Positions 1 to 5,910 of a DNA stretch of 6,641 nt are shown piece by piece; within the stretch, counting starts at the first letter, position 1; every line of letters begins with the position of its first letter. This stretch comes from an uncultured Bacilli bacterium. GTDB taxonomy: Bacteria; Bacillota_I; Bacilli_A; RF39; UBA660. The notes below the pieces were generated by a model. The model saw only the letters and a program-made list of their open reading frames with translations. It had not been told where the DNA came from and made no database searches. The translations under genes were made by a program, and so were the position numbers. The DNA lies in NCBI GenBank assembly GCA_944363755.1, contig CALVVC010000056.1, positions 1 through 6,641 of the forward strand. Direction: 5' to 3'.

Positions 1-27
1 GATTAAAAGACATAATATTTTTTTCAT
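1..27 (-). CDS. 5' end of an unidentified gene, probably secreted or membrane-anchored
   Basis: Only the first nine codons lie inside the window; they read MKKILCLLI and run off the left edge. A strong GGAGG ribosome binding site (33-37) sits five bases before the ATG at 25-27. The Met-Lys-Lys followed by hydrophobic residues is what the start of a signal peptide or an N-terminal membrane anchor looks like, but nine residues cannot identify a family. It follows murA on the same strand. The hairpin after murA ends only one base before the GGAGG, so the gene either depends on readthrough past that hairpin or is initiated close to it. The start is well supported; the function is unknown. Confidence 0.6.
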
Positions 28-37
28 TTTTACCTCC

Positions 38-87
38 AAAAAAGACTAGAGTTATATATTATAATTATATTTCTCTAGTCTCTTTTT
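38..87 (-). terminator. Hairpin with U-run after murA
   Basis: On the minus strand GACTAGAG (73-80) pairs with CTCTAGTC (44-51), and the stem is followed by six T (38-43). The 21-base loop is AT-only and holds two TATAAT-like hexamers (64-69 and 58-63). On the plus strand the same stem is followed by TCTTTTT, so it could also stop transcription arriving from the left. The T-run is followed almost at once by the GGAGG of the next gene, so it may act as a partial terminator or leader structure and not a full stop. Confidence 0.7.
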
Positions 88-93
88 AATACT

Positions 94-1347
94 TTATATG
101 TCTTTTAATTCAAGATTTGCTCCTACTCCTAAGAGTTTTTCCACAATATTTTCATAGCCTCTTAAGATGTGTTCAACATTAGTAATTTTAGTATTGCCTT
201 TTGCCATTAAGCCAGCGATTACAAGTGATGCTCCTGCTCTTAAGTCAGTTGCAACTACATCTGTTCCTGTTAATTTAGTTGGACCAATGATAGTTGAGGT
301 TTGATTTTTTACTCTTATATCGGCACCCATTTGATTTAAGTATGGAATATGCATAAATCTATTTTCATAGATTGTTTCTTCAATTTTACTTCTACCATTA
401 CACATTGTAAGAAGTGGGGTTAGAGGTTGTTGAAGATCTGTGGCAAAACCTGGATATGTTTGGGTTTTAACATTTACTGGTTTATAAGTATCTCCACTAC
501 TTACAATTATATAATCGGCTCCAATATCAAGAAATACTCCCATTTCTTCTAATTTACTAGTTAAGGCTTCTATATGTTCAGGAATTATATTAGATATTTT
601 TAAATTATTACCAATAGCTGCTCCTAATATGACATAAGTTCCTGCTTCTATTCTATCAGGTATAACTTCGTGGAAACATTTTCCTAATTTTTCTACTCCT
701 GTTATTTCAATACTACTAGTTCCTGCTCCTCTTATTTTAGCACCCATGTTATTTAAAAGAGTTGCTACATTTACTATTTCTGGTTCTTTAGCGGCATTAT
801 CAATAATAGTTGTTCCTTTAGCTAGGACACTTGCTAACATAATATTAATTGTAGCCCCAACGCTAGCAAAGTCTAAGTAGATATTAGCACCTTTTAATTC
901 CTTAGCTTCTACTGTATAAATATTATCTTTATTAGTTACTTTAGCACCTAAAGCTTCAAAACCTTTAAGATGAAGATTAATTGGTCTTGCACCAATTGAA
1001 CAACCACCTGGTAGAGCCATAGTTACTTTTTTATATTTACCAAGCATGGCTCCCATAAAGTAGTATGATGCTCTTAATTTCTTAGTGTACATACTAGGTA
1101 TTTCTTTATTTTCCATGTTAGATGGATTGATAACTAAACTTTCAGTTGCTCTTTTAACATCAACATTTAAAAATTCTAGGATTTCACAAAGGGCAGTAGT
1201 ATCAGTAATATCTGGTACATTACATATTGTTACTTCTTCACTTGATAAAATTGCTGCTGGTATTAATGCTACTACACTATTTTTAGCCCCACTTATTCTT
1301 ATTGTTCCAGATAGAGGTTTACCTCCTTTTATTTCTAACATTTTCAT
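94..1347 (-). CDS. murA: UDP-N-acetylglucosamine 1-carboxyvinyltransferase (MurA family)
   Basis: The product (417 residues, the normal family length) transfers enolpyruvate from phosphoenolpyruvate to UDP-GlcNAc, the first committed step of peptidoglycan precursor synthesis in the cytoplasm. Visible family landmarks are Lys22-Asn23 in GAKNS, the loop PGGCSIGARP with the catalytic cysteine at 116 (the residue fosfomycin alkylates), the aspartate-containing YPGFATDLQQP near 298-307 (Asp304), and ATDLRAGASL and HILRGYE toward the C-terminus. The ATG at 1345-1347 gives MKMLEIKGG; a second ATG two codons later is possible. The ribosome binding site is weak (AGAAAGTG, far from the ATG). It lies 41 bases behind fba with no terminator between, so the two are probably cotranscribed. 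Low-GC Gram-positives often carry two MurA paralogs; the aldolase neighbour recalls B. subtilis murAB (murZ), which is inferred from context only. Cys116 suggests normal fosfomycin sensitivity of this enzyme. Confidence 0.96.
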   Translation of the reverse strand: MKMLEIKGGKPLSGTIRISGAKNSVVALIPAAILSSEEVTICNVPDITDTTALCEILEFLNVDVKRATESLVINPSNMENKEIPSMYTKKLRASYYFMGAMLGKYKKVTMALPGGCSIGARPINLHLKGFEALGAKVTNKDNIYTVEAKELKGANIYLDFASVGATINIMLASVLAKGTTIIDNAAKEPEIVNVATLLNNMGAKIRGAGTSSIEITGVEKLGKCFHEVIPDRIEAGTYVILGAAIGNNLKISNIIPEHIEALTSKLEEMGVFLDIGADYIIVSSGDTYKPVNVKTQTYPGFATDLQQPLTPLLTMCNGRSKIEETIYENRFMHIPYLNQMGADIRVKNQTSTIIGPTKLTGTDVVATDLRAGASLVIAGLMAKGNTKITNVEHILRGYENIVEKLLGVGANLELKDI

Positions 1348-1388
1348 AGTTAATCACACACTTTCTACTATATTATATTATTAAGTTA

Positions 1389-2243
1389 TTATTTGGAACT
1401 AATATGATTTGGGTTAAAAACATCTACAAGTTCACTTATTTTTTCTTTCATAGAAGCTTCACCACTACCTATAACTTTTCTTGGATCATATACACTAGGA
1501 TTTTCTTTAATAAAGTCTACTACTGCTTTATGCCAAGTTACTTGTAGTTCTGTATTTATATTTATTTTACTAATTCCACAACTTATTGCTTTTTTTATCA
1601 TATCATAAGGAATACCTGTTCCACCATGTAGTACTAAAGGAATAGATAAAGTCTCATTTATTTCTTTCATTCTATCAAAGTCAAGATTAGGTTCTCCTTT
1701 ATATAGTCCATGTACTGAGCCTAGAGCAGGTGCTAGAGCATCAATTCCTGTTTTTGATATTTCTATACAGTCTTCTAGAGTTGCTCTAAAAACATCTCCA
1801 TAGACATTATCTTCTGTACCTCCAACATGTCCTACTTCTGCTTCTACTGATACACCTTTAGCATGAGCATAATCTACTACTTCTTTAGTTATCTTTTTAT
1901 TAGTTTCTAAATCATATTTACTAGCATCTATCATTACACTAGAAAAACCAGCATCAATGGCCTCTTTACAACTTTCAAAACTACTTCCATGGTCTAGATG
2001 TAAACATACAGGGATAGTTATATTTAAGTCTTTAATTAATCCTTCTACCATACATCTAATAGCATAAAAACCACCCATATATTTTTTAGCACCTTCACTA
2101 ACTCCTAATATTACCGGTAGATTTTCTTCTTGCATTTTCTCTAAAATATATTTAGTCCACTCTAAATTATTAATATTAAAATGAGGAATGGCATATTTGT
2201 TTTCTTTTCCATCCTTTAACATTTCATTAAAATTTACTAACAT
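1389..2243 (-). CDS. fba: Class II fructose-1,6-bisphosphate aldolase
   Basis: This zinc-dependent cytoplasmic aldolase reversibly splits fructose 1,6-bisphosphate into dihydroxyacetone phosphate and glyceraldehyde 3-phosphate in glycolysis and gluconeogenesis. With the ATG at 2241-2243 it is 284 residues, matching the usual 285 or so for this subgroup. Seen are LHLDHGSS (catalytic Asp84, zinc ligand His85), EAEVGHVGG (134-142), GSVHGLYKG with His178, LHGGTG with His206, and the phosphate-binding KININTELQ stretch (226-234). A GTG at 2252 would extend the frame by three codons, but it lies inside the Shine-Dalgarno sequence GAAAGGTG (2250-2257), and MLVNF is the family-typical beginning. It has its own promoter just upstream and leads into murA. 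The related tagatose-bisphosphate aldolases share these motifs; the absence of sugar-catabolic neighbours and the conserved location favour the glycolytic enzyme. Confidence 0.95.
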   Translation of the reverse strand: MLVNFNEMLKDGKENKYAIPHFNINNLEWTKYILEKMQEENLPVILGVSEGAKKYMGGFYAIRCMVEGLIKDLNITIPVCLHLDHGSSFESCKEAIDAGFSSVMIDASKYDLETNKKITKEVVDYAHAKGVSVEAEVGHVGGTEDNVYGDVFRATLEDCIEISKTGIDALAPALGSVHGLYKGEPNLDFDRMKEINETLSIPLVLHGGTGIPYDMIKKAISCGISKININTELQVTWHKAVVDFIKENPSVYDPRKVIGSGEASMKEKISELVDVFNPNHISSK

Positions 2244-2249
2244 ATACAA

Positions 2250-2257
2250 CACCTTTC
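2250..2257 (-). promoter_or_regulatory. Ribosome binding site that fixes the fba start
   Basis: The minus strand reads GAAAGGTG ending seven or so bases before the ATG at 2243. It contains the GTG that would otherwise be the longest-frame start, which rules that GTG out. Confidence 0.8.
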
Positions 2258-2265
2258 TTATATAT

Positions 2266-2295
2266 ATAATAATGCAAGTATCTAGTGTTTGTCAA
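2266..2295 (-). promoter_or_regulatory. Sigma-A type promoter of fba-murA
   Basis: The minus strand has a perfect TTGACA -35 (2290-2295), an 18-base spacer and TATTAT as -10 (2266-2271, five of six matches). The expected start of transcription is near 2259, leaving a leader of only about 16 bases, just enough for the ribosome binding site. The -35 box directly abuts the T-run of the upstream ATPase terminator. Confidence 0.75.
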
Positions 2296-2322
2296 AAGAA
2301 AAAGAGGAAAGATTTCTTTCCT
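2294..2322 (-). terminator. Rho-independent terminator of the ATPase gene
   Basis: On the minus strand AGGAAAG (2316-2322 in plus coordinates) pairs with CTTTCCT (2305-2311) around a four-base loop, followed by CTTTTTCTTTT. The stem begins within the last bases of the gene, overlapping the TAG stop codon at 2321-2323. The T-rich tail runs into the -35 box of the next promoter. Confidence 0.8.
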
Positions 2323-3631
2323 AACTATTGTTTTCTATTATCTTATTTATATATTCAATTAAGTATAATGGTATATTTATTATATTACCACTTTTATCTA
2401 GATTATCTAGTGATAATCTTATCATAATATCAGGATGGTATTTTTCATTATATTTAGTTAAACTTATATGATTTCTATTTCTATTTGATTTTACTTCTAT
2501 AGGAATTGTTTTATTTTTATATTGAATTACAAAGTCTATTTCATTTCTTAAAAATGTAAAGTAATAAGGTATTTCATCATTTATATAGGTTAACATATTT
2601 AGACAGTAATTTTCTGAAAAAGAGCCCTTAAATTCTTCGAATAATTTATTTTCTTCTAAGATAATGCTACTATCTAAATTAGACATTCTTCTTAAAAGTC
2701 CTACATCATTCATATATATTTTAAAAGAATCTAAATCCACATAGGCTTTTAATGGAACATCTGATTTAGTAATATTATATACTTTAGTAATTAAATTAGC
2801 ATCATTTAACCAGTTAAGAGCCCCTTCATATTCTCTAGCCCTTGCTCCTTCCTTCAAAGCTTTGTATACAAATTTTTTATTTTCTTTAGCAAGCCCTTTA
2901 GGAATATTGTTCCATATTATAGATATTTTATTCGCTTCACTATTAGTTGTGTGTTTAGAAAAATCTGTTTCATAAGAGTTTAAAATATTTTGCTGTAGAT
3001 AATTAACTCTTTCTATATCTTTATCTTCAGTCCAAGATTTTACTACTTCTGGCATTCCTCCAACTATGAAATAAGTTTTTAGTTTTTCTTCTAATTCTAT
3101 TCTAAAAACATCAGGTATCTTTTCTACTTCCCTAATACTTTTCATAAACTCTACTAAATTTTCTTTACCATCAGCGATAAGAAACTCACTAAAAGTCATA
3201 GGATACATATTTAAAAAATCAACTTTACCTACTGGAAAAGAAGTGTGCGATAATCTAATTCCAAGAAGGCTTCCTGCAGAAACAATATGATATTCGTTCG
3301 CTTCTTCATAAAAATATTTAAGGGAATTAAGAGCATCACTACATTCCTGTATTTCATCGAAAAATATTAGAGTTTTCTCCGGTACTATTTTTTTACCATG
3401 TACTAATATTAATTGTTCTATAATTCTTTTAGGGTCTTTACTATTTTTAAAAAGATTGGCTAAAGATTCATCATGATCAAAGTTAAAATAGGCAAGGTCA
3501 AAATATTCATTCTTTGCAAATTCTTTTAATATATAAGTTTTCCCTACTTGTCTTGCTCCTTTTAATATTAAGGGTTTTCTATTTTTATCATTCTTCCATT
3601 TAACTAATTTTTCCATAATAAAACGTTGCAT
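2321..3631 (-). CDS. AAA family ATPase with DUF4143 C-terminal domain
   Basis: This is a 436-residue protein of the AAA_14/DUF4143 family, common in gut Bacillota and Bacteroidota and without a settled cellular role. Walker A is GARQVGKT (25-32), Walker B is LIFFDE (88-93), and a sensor-like SAGS lies at 118-121. The middle carries family features such as YPMTFSEF (143-150) and the GGMPEVV stretch (191-197). The C-terminal part has NEIDFVI and IPIEVKS (Asp366, Glu379, Lys381), which fits a PD-(D/E)XK nuclease-like core; whether it cuts DNA is not known. A GTG at 3640 lies inside the ribosome binding site AGGAGGTG, so the ATG at 3631 is taken as start. The gene is intact with its own promoter, upstream repeats and terminator, and sits between otherwise conserved housekeeping genes, so it looks like an inserted accessory cassette. 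Confidence 0.9.
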   Translation of the reverse strand: MQRFIMEKLVKWKNDKNRKPLILKGARQVGKTYILKEFAKNEYFDLAYFNFDHDESLANLFKNSKDPKRIIEQLILVHGKKIVPEKTLIFFDEIQECSDALNSLKYFYEEANEYHIVSAGSLLGIRLSHTSFPVGKVDFLNMYPMTFSEFLIADGKENLVEFMKSIREVEKIPDVFRIELEEKLKTYFIVGGMPEVVKSWTEDKDIERVNYLQQNILNSYETDFSKHTTNSEANKISIIWNNIPKGLAKENKKFVYKALKEGARAREYEGALNWLNDANLITKVYNITKSDVPLKAYVDLDSFKIYMNDVGLLRRMSNLDSSIILEENKLFEEFKGSFSENYCLNMLTYINDEIPYYFTFLRNEIDFVIQYKNKTIPIEVKSNRNRNHISLTKYNEKYHPDIMIRLSLDNLDKSGNIINIPLYLIEYINKIIENNS

Positions 3632-3637
3632 ATGTAA

Positions 3638-3645
3638 CACCTCCT
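3638..3645 (-). promoter_or_regulatory. Strong ribosome binding site that fixes the ATPase start
   Basis: The minus strand reads AGGAGGTG, with eight bases between AGGAGG and the ATG at 3631. This is the best Shine-Dalgarno match in the window. The upstream in-frame GTG (3638-3640) is part of it and cannot be the start. Confidence 0.85.
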
Positions 3646-3663
3646 ATATGTAATATATACTAT

Positions 3664-3691
3664 ATTATAGCATTTAATCACACTTTCGCAA
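3664..3691 (-). promoter_or_regulatory. Extended -10 promoter of the ATPase gene
   Basis: The minus strand carries a consensus TATAAT (3664-3669) preceded by TGC, giving the extended TGnTATAAT form. A weak -35 TTGCGA (3686-3691, four of six) lies 16 bases upstream. The -35 and part of the spacer fall inside the first of three tandem repeats, so anything binding those repeats would compete with or recruit RNA polymerase. Confidence 0.7.
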
Positions 3692-3752
3692 CGTTTTTTA
3701 ATGCTTTTGTCACACTTTTGCAGGTTTTTTAGATAAAAATATCACACTTTTG
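3678..3752 (-). repeat. Three tandem operator-like repeats, 32-base period
   Basis: Plus-strand copies of TCACACTTT start at 3678, 3710 and 3742, exactly 32 bases apart. On the minus strand the consensus is TGCRAAAGTGTGA in the first two copies and CAAAAGTGTGA in the third. The first two copies also share an A-run (AAAAAAC on the minus strand) just upstream of the core. No fourth copy is seen at the same spacing on either side. The promoter-proximal copy overlaps the -35 region of the ATPase promoter. Three copies of a short core this close to a promoter fit binding sites better than CRISPR or a transposon end. Confidence 0.65.
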
Positions 3753-3763
3753 TTTAAAATCAT

Positions 3764-3792
3764 AAAAAAAGAAGTGTTATTTAACTTCTTTT
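3764..3792 (-). terminator. Terminator-like hairpin ending the prfA-to-small-ORF unit
   Basis: On the minus strand AAAAGAAGT (3784-3792) pairs with ACTTCTTTT (3767-3775) around an eight-base loop, and the T-run continues to 3764. It overlaps the last codons and stop of the 35-residue ORF, the same compact arrangement as the ATPase terminator. The stem is AT-rich, so strength is uncertain; it is symmetric enough to act weakly in the plus direction too. Confidence 0.6.
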
Positions 3793-3884
3793 ACAAATGG
3801 GTTTACAGTATGAAATCTTAATGGAAGTATTTCTTTTTTTAGAATCTCTTTCATTTCTTCATCTGTAATTATTCTTTTCATCAT
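3777..3884 (-). CDS. Small hypothetical protein, 35 residues
   Basis: An ATG-ATG pair (3879-3884) opens a 35-codon frame ending in TAA (3777-3779). The product begins MMKRIITDEEMKEILKK and ends NPFVKEVK; it is soluble, rich in Lys and Glu, with a likely amphipathic helix around residues 8-20 and no membrane segment, cysteine or known motif. A GGGTGA ribosome binding site lies six bases before the first ATG, the frame starts 40 bases after mntP, and a terminator-like hairpin begins at its stop. These three signs together make it more likely a real last gene of the mntP operon than chance. I do not recognise the family. It could instead be the remnant of a larger gene lost when the ATPase cassette arrived. 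Confidence 0.55.
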   Translation of the reverse strand: MMKRIITDEEMKEILKKEILPLRFHTVNPFVKEVK

Positions 3885-3924
3885 AATACTTCACCCATGT
3901 TTAGTTTTTACAATTTTTTTCTTT

Positions 3925-4461
3925 TTATTCAAAAAAATATGTAAGTGCTAGTATAAATAGTAAAATACTTCCGATAATATTGGCAATTTTACCAAATTTT
4001 AAAGTTAAAAACTTACCTATATTAAGTCCTAGAAAAGTAAAGATAAAACTTGTTACAGCAAAGATTGTTCCTGCTAAAATAATATTTTCATTATGTGTTC
4101 CTAGGGCAGTTCCAACTGAGAAGCTATCGATACTTACACTAAAACCGAAGAAAAAAGCATTTAATAAACTTTTAAAATCTTTTTTCTCTTCATCTAACTC
4201 TTTTATATTAAGTAACATTTCTATACTTAAAATAGTAAAGATTATTCCTACTAATATATCAGGATTACTTATTATATGATTTACAATAAATAGTCCTAAT
4301 ATACTTCCTAAAAGAGGCATAAAAAAGTGAAATATTCCTACTGTTATACTTAAAAAGTTTTTAATTTTGTTAGATAGATTTAAAGTCCCATAAACAATAG
4401 ATAAGGAAAAGGCATCCATACTTAGTCCTATCGCTAATATTATTAACTCTAAAGTATTCAA
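3925..4461 (-). CDS. mntP: MntP-type manganese efflux membrane protein
   Basis: This 178-residue membrane protein belongs to the MntP (YebN/DUF204) family, which exports Mn2+ across the cytoplasmic membrane. About six hydrophobic segments form two related halves, each with a conserved acidic motif: GLSMDAF (Asp16) and SVSIDSFSVG (Asp112). GIFHFFMPLLGSILG and FTFLGLNIG match the glycine/proline-rich helices of the family. The chosen start is TTG at 4459-4461, with AGGTGA five bases before it; this places the first aspartate at residue 16 as in E. coli MntP. A GTG at 4470 would add three residues but lies in the ribosome binding site. The sporulation protein YtaF shares the same Pfam family; the short length and the location near spoIIR, as for B. 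subtilis YwlD (MntP), favour MntP. It lies 42 bases behind spoIIR. Confidence 0.85.
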   Translation of the reverse strand: MNTLELIILAIGLSMDAFSLSIVYGTLNLSNKIKNFLSITVGIFHFFMPLLGSILGLFIVNHIISNPDILVGIIFTILSIEMLLNIKELDEEKKDFKSLLNAFFFGFSVSIDSFSVGTALGTHNENIILAGTIFAVTSFIFTFLGLNIGKFLTLKFGKIANIIGSILLFILALTYFFE

Positions 4462-4466
4462 AGTAA

Positions 4467-4472
4467 TCACCT
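4467..4472 (-). promoter_or_regulatory. Ribosome binding site pointing to a TTG start for mntP
   Basis: AGGTGA on the minus strand is followed by five bases and TTG (4459-4461). The alternative GTG at 4468-4470 is inside this site. The same AGGT forms the 3' arm of the hairpin at 4469-4494. Confidence 0.65.
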
Positions 4473-4494
4473 ATCAAATTTTATTCAGATAGGT
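4469..4494 (-). promoter_or_regulatory. Hairpin enclosing the mntP Shine-Dalgarno
   Basis: In the transcript ACCTATC (4488-4494) pairs perfectly with GATAGGT (4469-4475) across a 12-base AU-rich loop. The 3' arm contains AGGT of the mntP ribosome binding site, and no U-run follows, so this looks like a translation-controlling stem and not a terminator. Ribosomes finishing spoIIR, whose stop is at 4504-4506, would reach the base of the stem, so translational coupling is possible. Confidence 0.45.
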
Positions 4495-4503
4495 AGATAT
4501 TTA

Positions 4504-5031
4504 TTATAAGTATTTATCTATCATTTCTTTAACGAAAGATTTATATTCTACTTCATCAGTATTATTATCCTCACCTTCCATTAAACATAAAGGTGGGAAT
4601 AAAACACACCACCAATTATTTCCATTTCCACTTCCAAGCGTTACGACTAATGACTCATAATATCCTTCTTCGTAAATAACTCCTTTATAGTTTTTCTCTG
4701 GAAAATAATTGATACCATAGTTTACTTTATATGTTGTATTTATTTTATTAGTTAAAAGTGTTCTTTCTACTAGAGATTTAAAATGACTTTGATTTTCTTT
4801 TAGTATAGTTCTAGTTTCATCAATTGAAGTACTATTCTTTAAAAGAGTATCTAAATCTTTTTCTAAAGCATCTTTGACAATTGTTTTAGTTTCTTGATCT
4901 TCTTTGGTGTTTGATTCTGCTATTACTCTAAACCTTATCGCTTCATCAGGTATAACTATCTCATCACTTTCTTTATTTAAATTAGGTATAAATACTAAGA
5001 TTAAACTTGCTAAGATTAAATATTTTTTCAT
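4504..5031 (-). CDS. spoIIR: Stage II sporulation protein R
   Basis: SpoIIR is made in the forespore, is exported into the intermembrane space and activates the membrane protease SpoIIGA, which then processes pro-sigma-E in the mother cell. The 175-residue product has an N-terminal signal or anchor segment (residues 1-16, MKKYLILASLILVFIP), then the family signatures IPDEAIRFRVIAES (27-40) and NWWCVLFPPLC (139-149, with Cys142 and Cys149) and YFPEKNYKGVIY (109-120). It is shorter than B. subtilis SpoIIR (about 224 residues, from memory), but both signatures are intact. The ATG at 5031 follows AAGGGTGAT at usable distance. It lies 51 bases behind prmC. In B. subtilis spoIIR is under sigma-F; I found no convincing sigma-F promoter here, but the gap is too AT-rich to exclude one. 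Its presence implies an endospore-forming host, or one with such ancestry. Confidence 0.95.
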   Translation of the reverse strand: MKKYLILASLILVFIPNLNKESDEIVIPDEAIRFRVIAESNTKEDQETKTIVKDALEKDLDTLLKNSTSIDETRTILKENQSHFKSLVERTLLTNKINTTYKVNYGINYFPEKNYKGVIYEEGYYESLVVTLGSGNGNNWWCVLFPPLCLMEGEDNNTDEVEYKSFVKEMIDKYL

Positions 5032-5034
5032 ATA

Positions 5035-5076
5035 AAAATATCACCCTTTCTACACTTAATTAATGAGTGATATTTT
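5035..5076 (-). promoter_or_regulatory. Hairpin over the spoIIR ribosome binding site
   Basis: On the minus strand AAAATATCAC (5067-5076) is fully complementary to GTGATATTTT (5035-5044), a 10-base-pair arm with a 22-base loop. The spoIIR Shine-Dalgarno AAGGGTGAT spans the loop-stem border, so half of it would be paired. The 3' arm ends in T5 directly before the ATG, so it could also act as an attenuator separating spoIIR from prfA-prmC. The stem is mostly A-U, and chance is a real alternative. Confidence 0.4.
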
Positions 5077-5082
5077 AATTTT

Positions 5083-5910
5083 TTAATCAATATTTTTTTC
5101 GACAAAAAGCATTCTATCTTTATTACTTAAATCTTTTTTTATAGTTACTTTGCTATTAGTAATAGTATTATTAATTAATTCTTGCAACTTACTTCCTTCA
5201 AGATAACCTATTTCAAAAGCGATTAAGTAATCTTCTTTTAAGTAGTTATTAATATCTTTTAAAATACTTCTATAACAGTCTAGGCCATCAACTCCACCAT
5301 ATAATGCTAAAGCTGGCTCATTATTTTTAACTATTTCTTCTATTTCTTCATTTATCATAATATATGGAGGATTAGATACTATAACATCATATTTATCTAT
5401 AGGCACGTTACTTAACCAATCACTTTTTATGAAGTTAACATCTAAATTTAGATTATTAGCATTTTCTTTTGATACTTTTAAAGCTTCATCACTAATATCT
5501 GTTAAAGTTAGGGAAGCATTAGGAAAAAAATGCTTTAAAGTTAAACCTATAACACCACTACCACAACCTAAATCTAATATTTTAGGATTAGTTAAACCTT
5601 TCTTTTCAAGATAGTTTTTAATATTTTCAACTAACTGTTCTGTCTCAAAACGTGGTATTAACACAGATTCATTAACTTTAAACTTTAATCCATAGAAATT
5701 AACATGACCTATTACATATTGAATAGGTCTATTTTCACTTAGAGCTTCTAAAGATTCTTTATATAGATTAACTATATCTTCTTCAACTACTTTATCTAAT
5801 ATAGTTAATAGTTCTAAGGGATTTACTTCTAAAAGTATTGCAAGTAACATCTTAGCATGAGTACTACTTGTATATTTTTTACCTAAAATTATTAATTCTT
5901 CAACTGTCAC
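5083..5910 (-). CDS. prmC: Release factor glutamine methyltransferase
   Basis: PrmC transfers a methyl group from S-adenosylmethionine to the GGQ glutamine of RF1 and RF2, which speeds peptide release on the ribosome. The 275-residue product has the N-terminal helical domain, RPIQYVIGH (61-69), LIPRFETE (84-91), the SAM-binding DLGCGSG (113-119) and the catalytic NPPY (180-183), followed by [17 protein letters not shown] (198-214). Position 88 is Phe where many PrmC proteins have Pro (IPRPETE); I take this as a lineage variant. The start is GTG at 5908-5910, with GGAG six bases upstream inside prfA; the frame overlaps the prfA end by 11 bases, so translation is probably coupled. Enzyme and substrate are thus encoded back to back. 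Confidence 0.95.
   Translation of the reverse strand: MTVEELIILGKKYTSSTHAKMLLAILLEVNPLELLTILDKVVEEDIVNLYKESLEALSENRPIQYVIGHVNFYGLKFKVNESVLIPRFETEQLVENIKNYLEKKGLTNPKILDLGCGSGVIGLTLKHFFPNASLTLTDISDEALKVSKENANNLNLDVNFIKSDWLSNVPIDKYDVIVSNPPYIMINEEIEEIVKNNEPALALYGGVDGLDCYRSILKDINNYLKEDYLIAFEIGYLEGSKLQELINNTITNSKVTIKKDLSNKDRMLFVEKNID

Noticed and set aside
1350..1366. TAATCACACACTTTC before murA resembles the ATPase repeat TAATCACACTTTC
   Set aside because: It needs a two-base insertion, occurs once, and lies in the murA leader without promoter elements. In such AT-rich DNA chance is likely.
1085..1384. Plus-strand open frame across the murA start
   Set aside because: It is antisense to a well-supported MurA, has no ribosome binding site or family features, and arises from the codon bias of the real gene. 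The same holds for plus frames at 2188-2427, 3980-4279, 5429-5614 and 6043-6246.
3678..3752. Repeat array as a mini CRISPR
   Set aside because: The shared core is only about ten bases, there are three copies, the copies diverge, no cas gene is near, and the first copy overlaps a promoter.
3631..3777. Small ORF plus ATPase as a toxin-antitoxin pair
   Set aside because: They are separated by a terminator-like hairpin and the ATPase has its own promoter, so they do not look co-expressed; neither resembles a known toxin or antitoxin.
4462..4503. Manganese riboswitch (yybP-ykoY) before mntP
   Set aside because: The gap is only 42 bases and holds one simple hairpin; the conserved riboswitch loops are not present.
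5032..5300. Sigma-F promoter for spoIIR
   Set aside because: I looked for GTATA-type -35 and GG-N2-A-type -10 elements at normal spacing in the gap and the end of prmC and found no convincing pair.
5900..5902. UGA read as tryptophan, as in Mycoplasma-like relatives
   Set aside because: prfA ends at TGA after a family-typical C-terminus, prmC starts across it, and tryptophans in the window are TGG.
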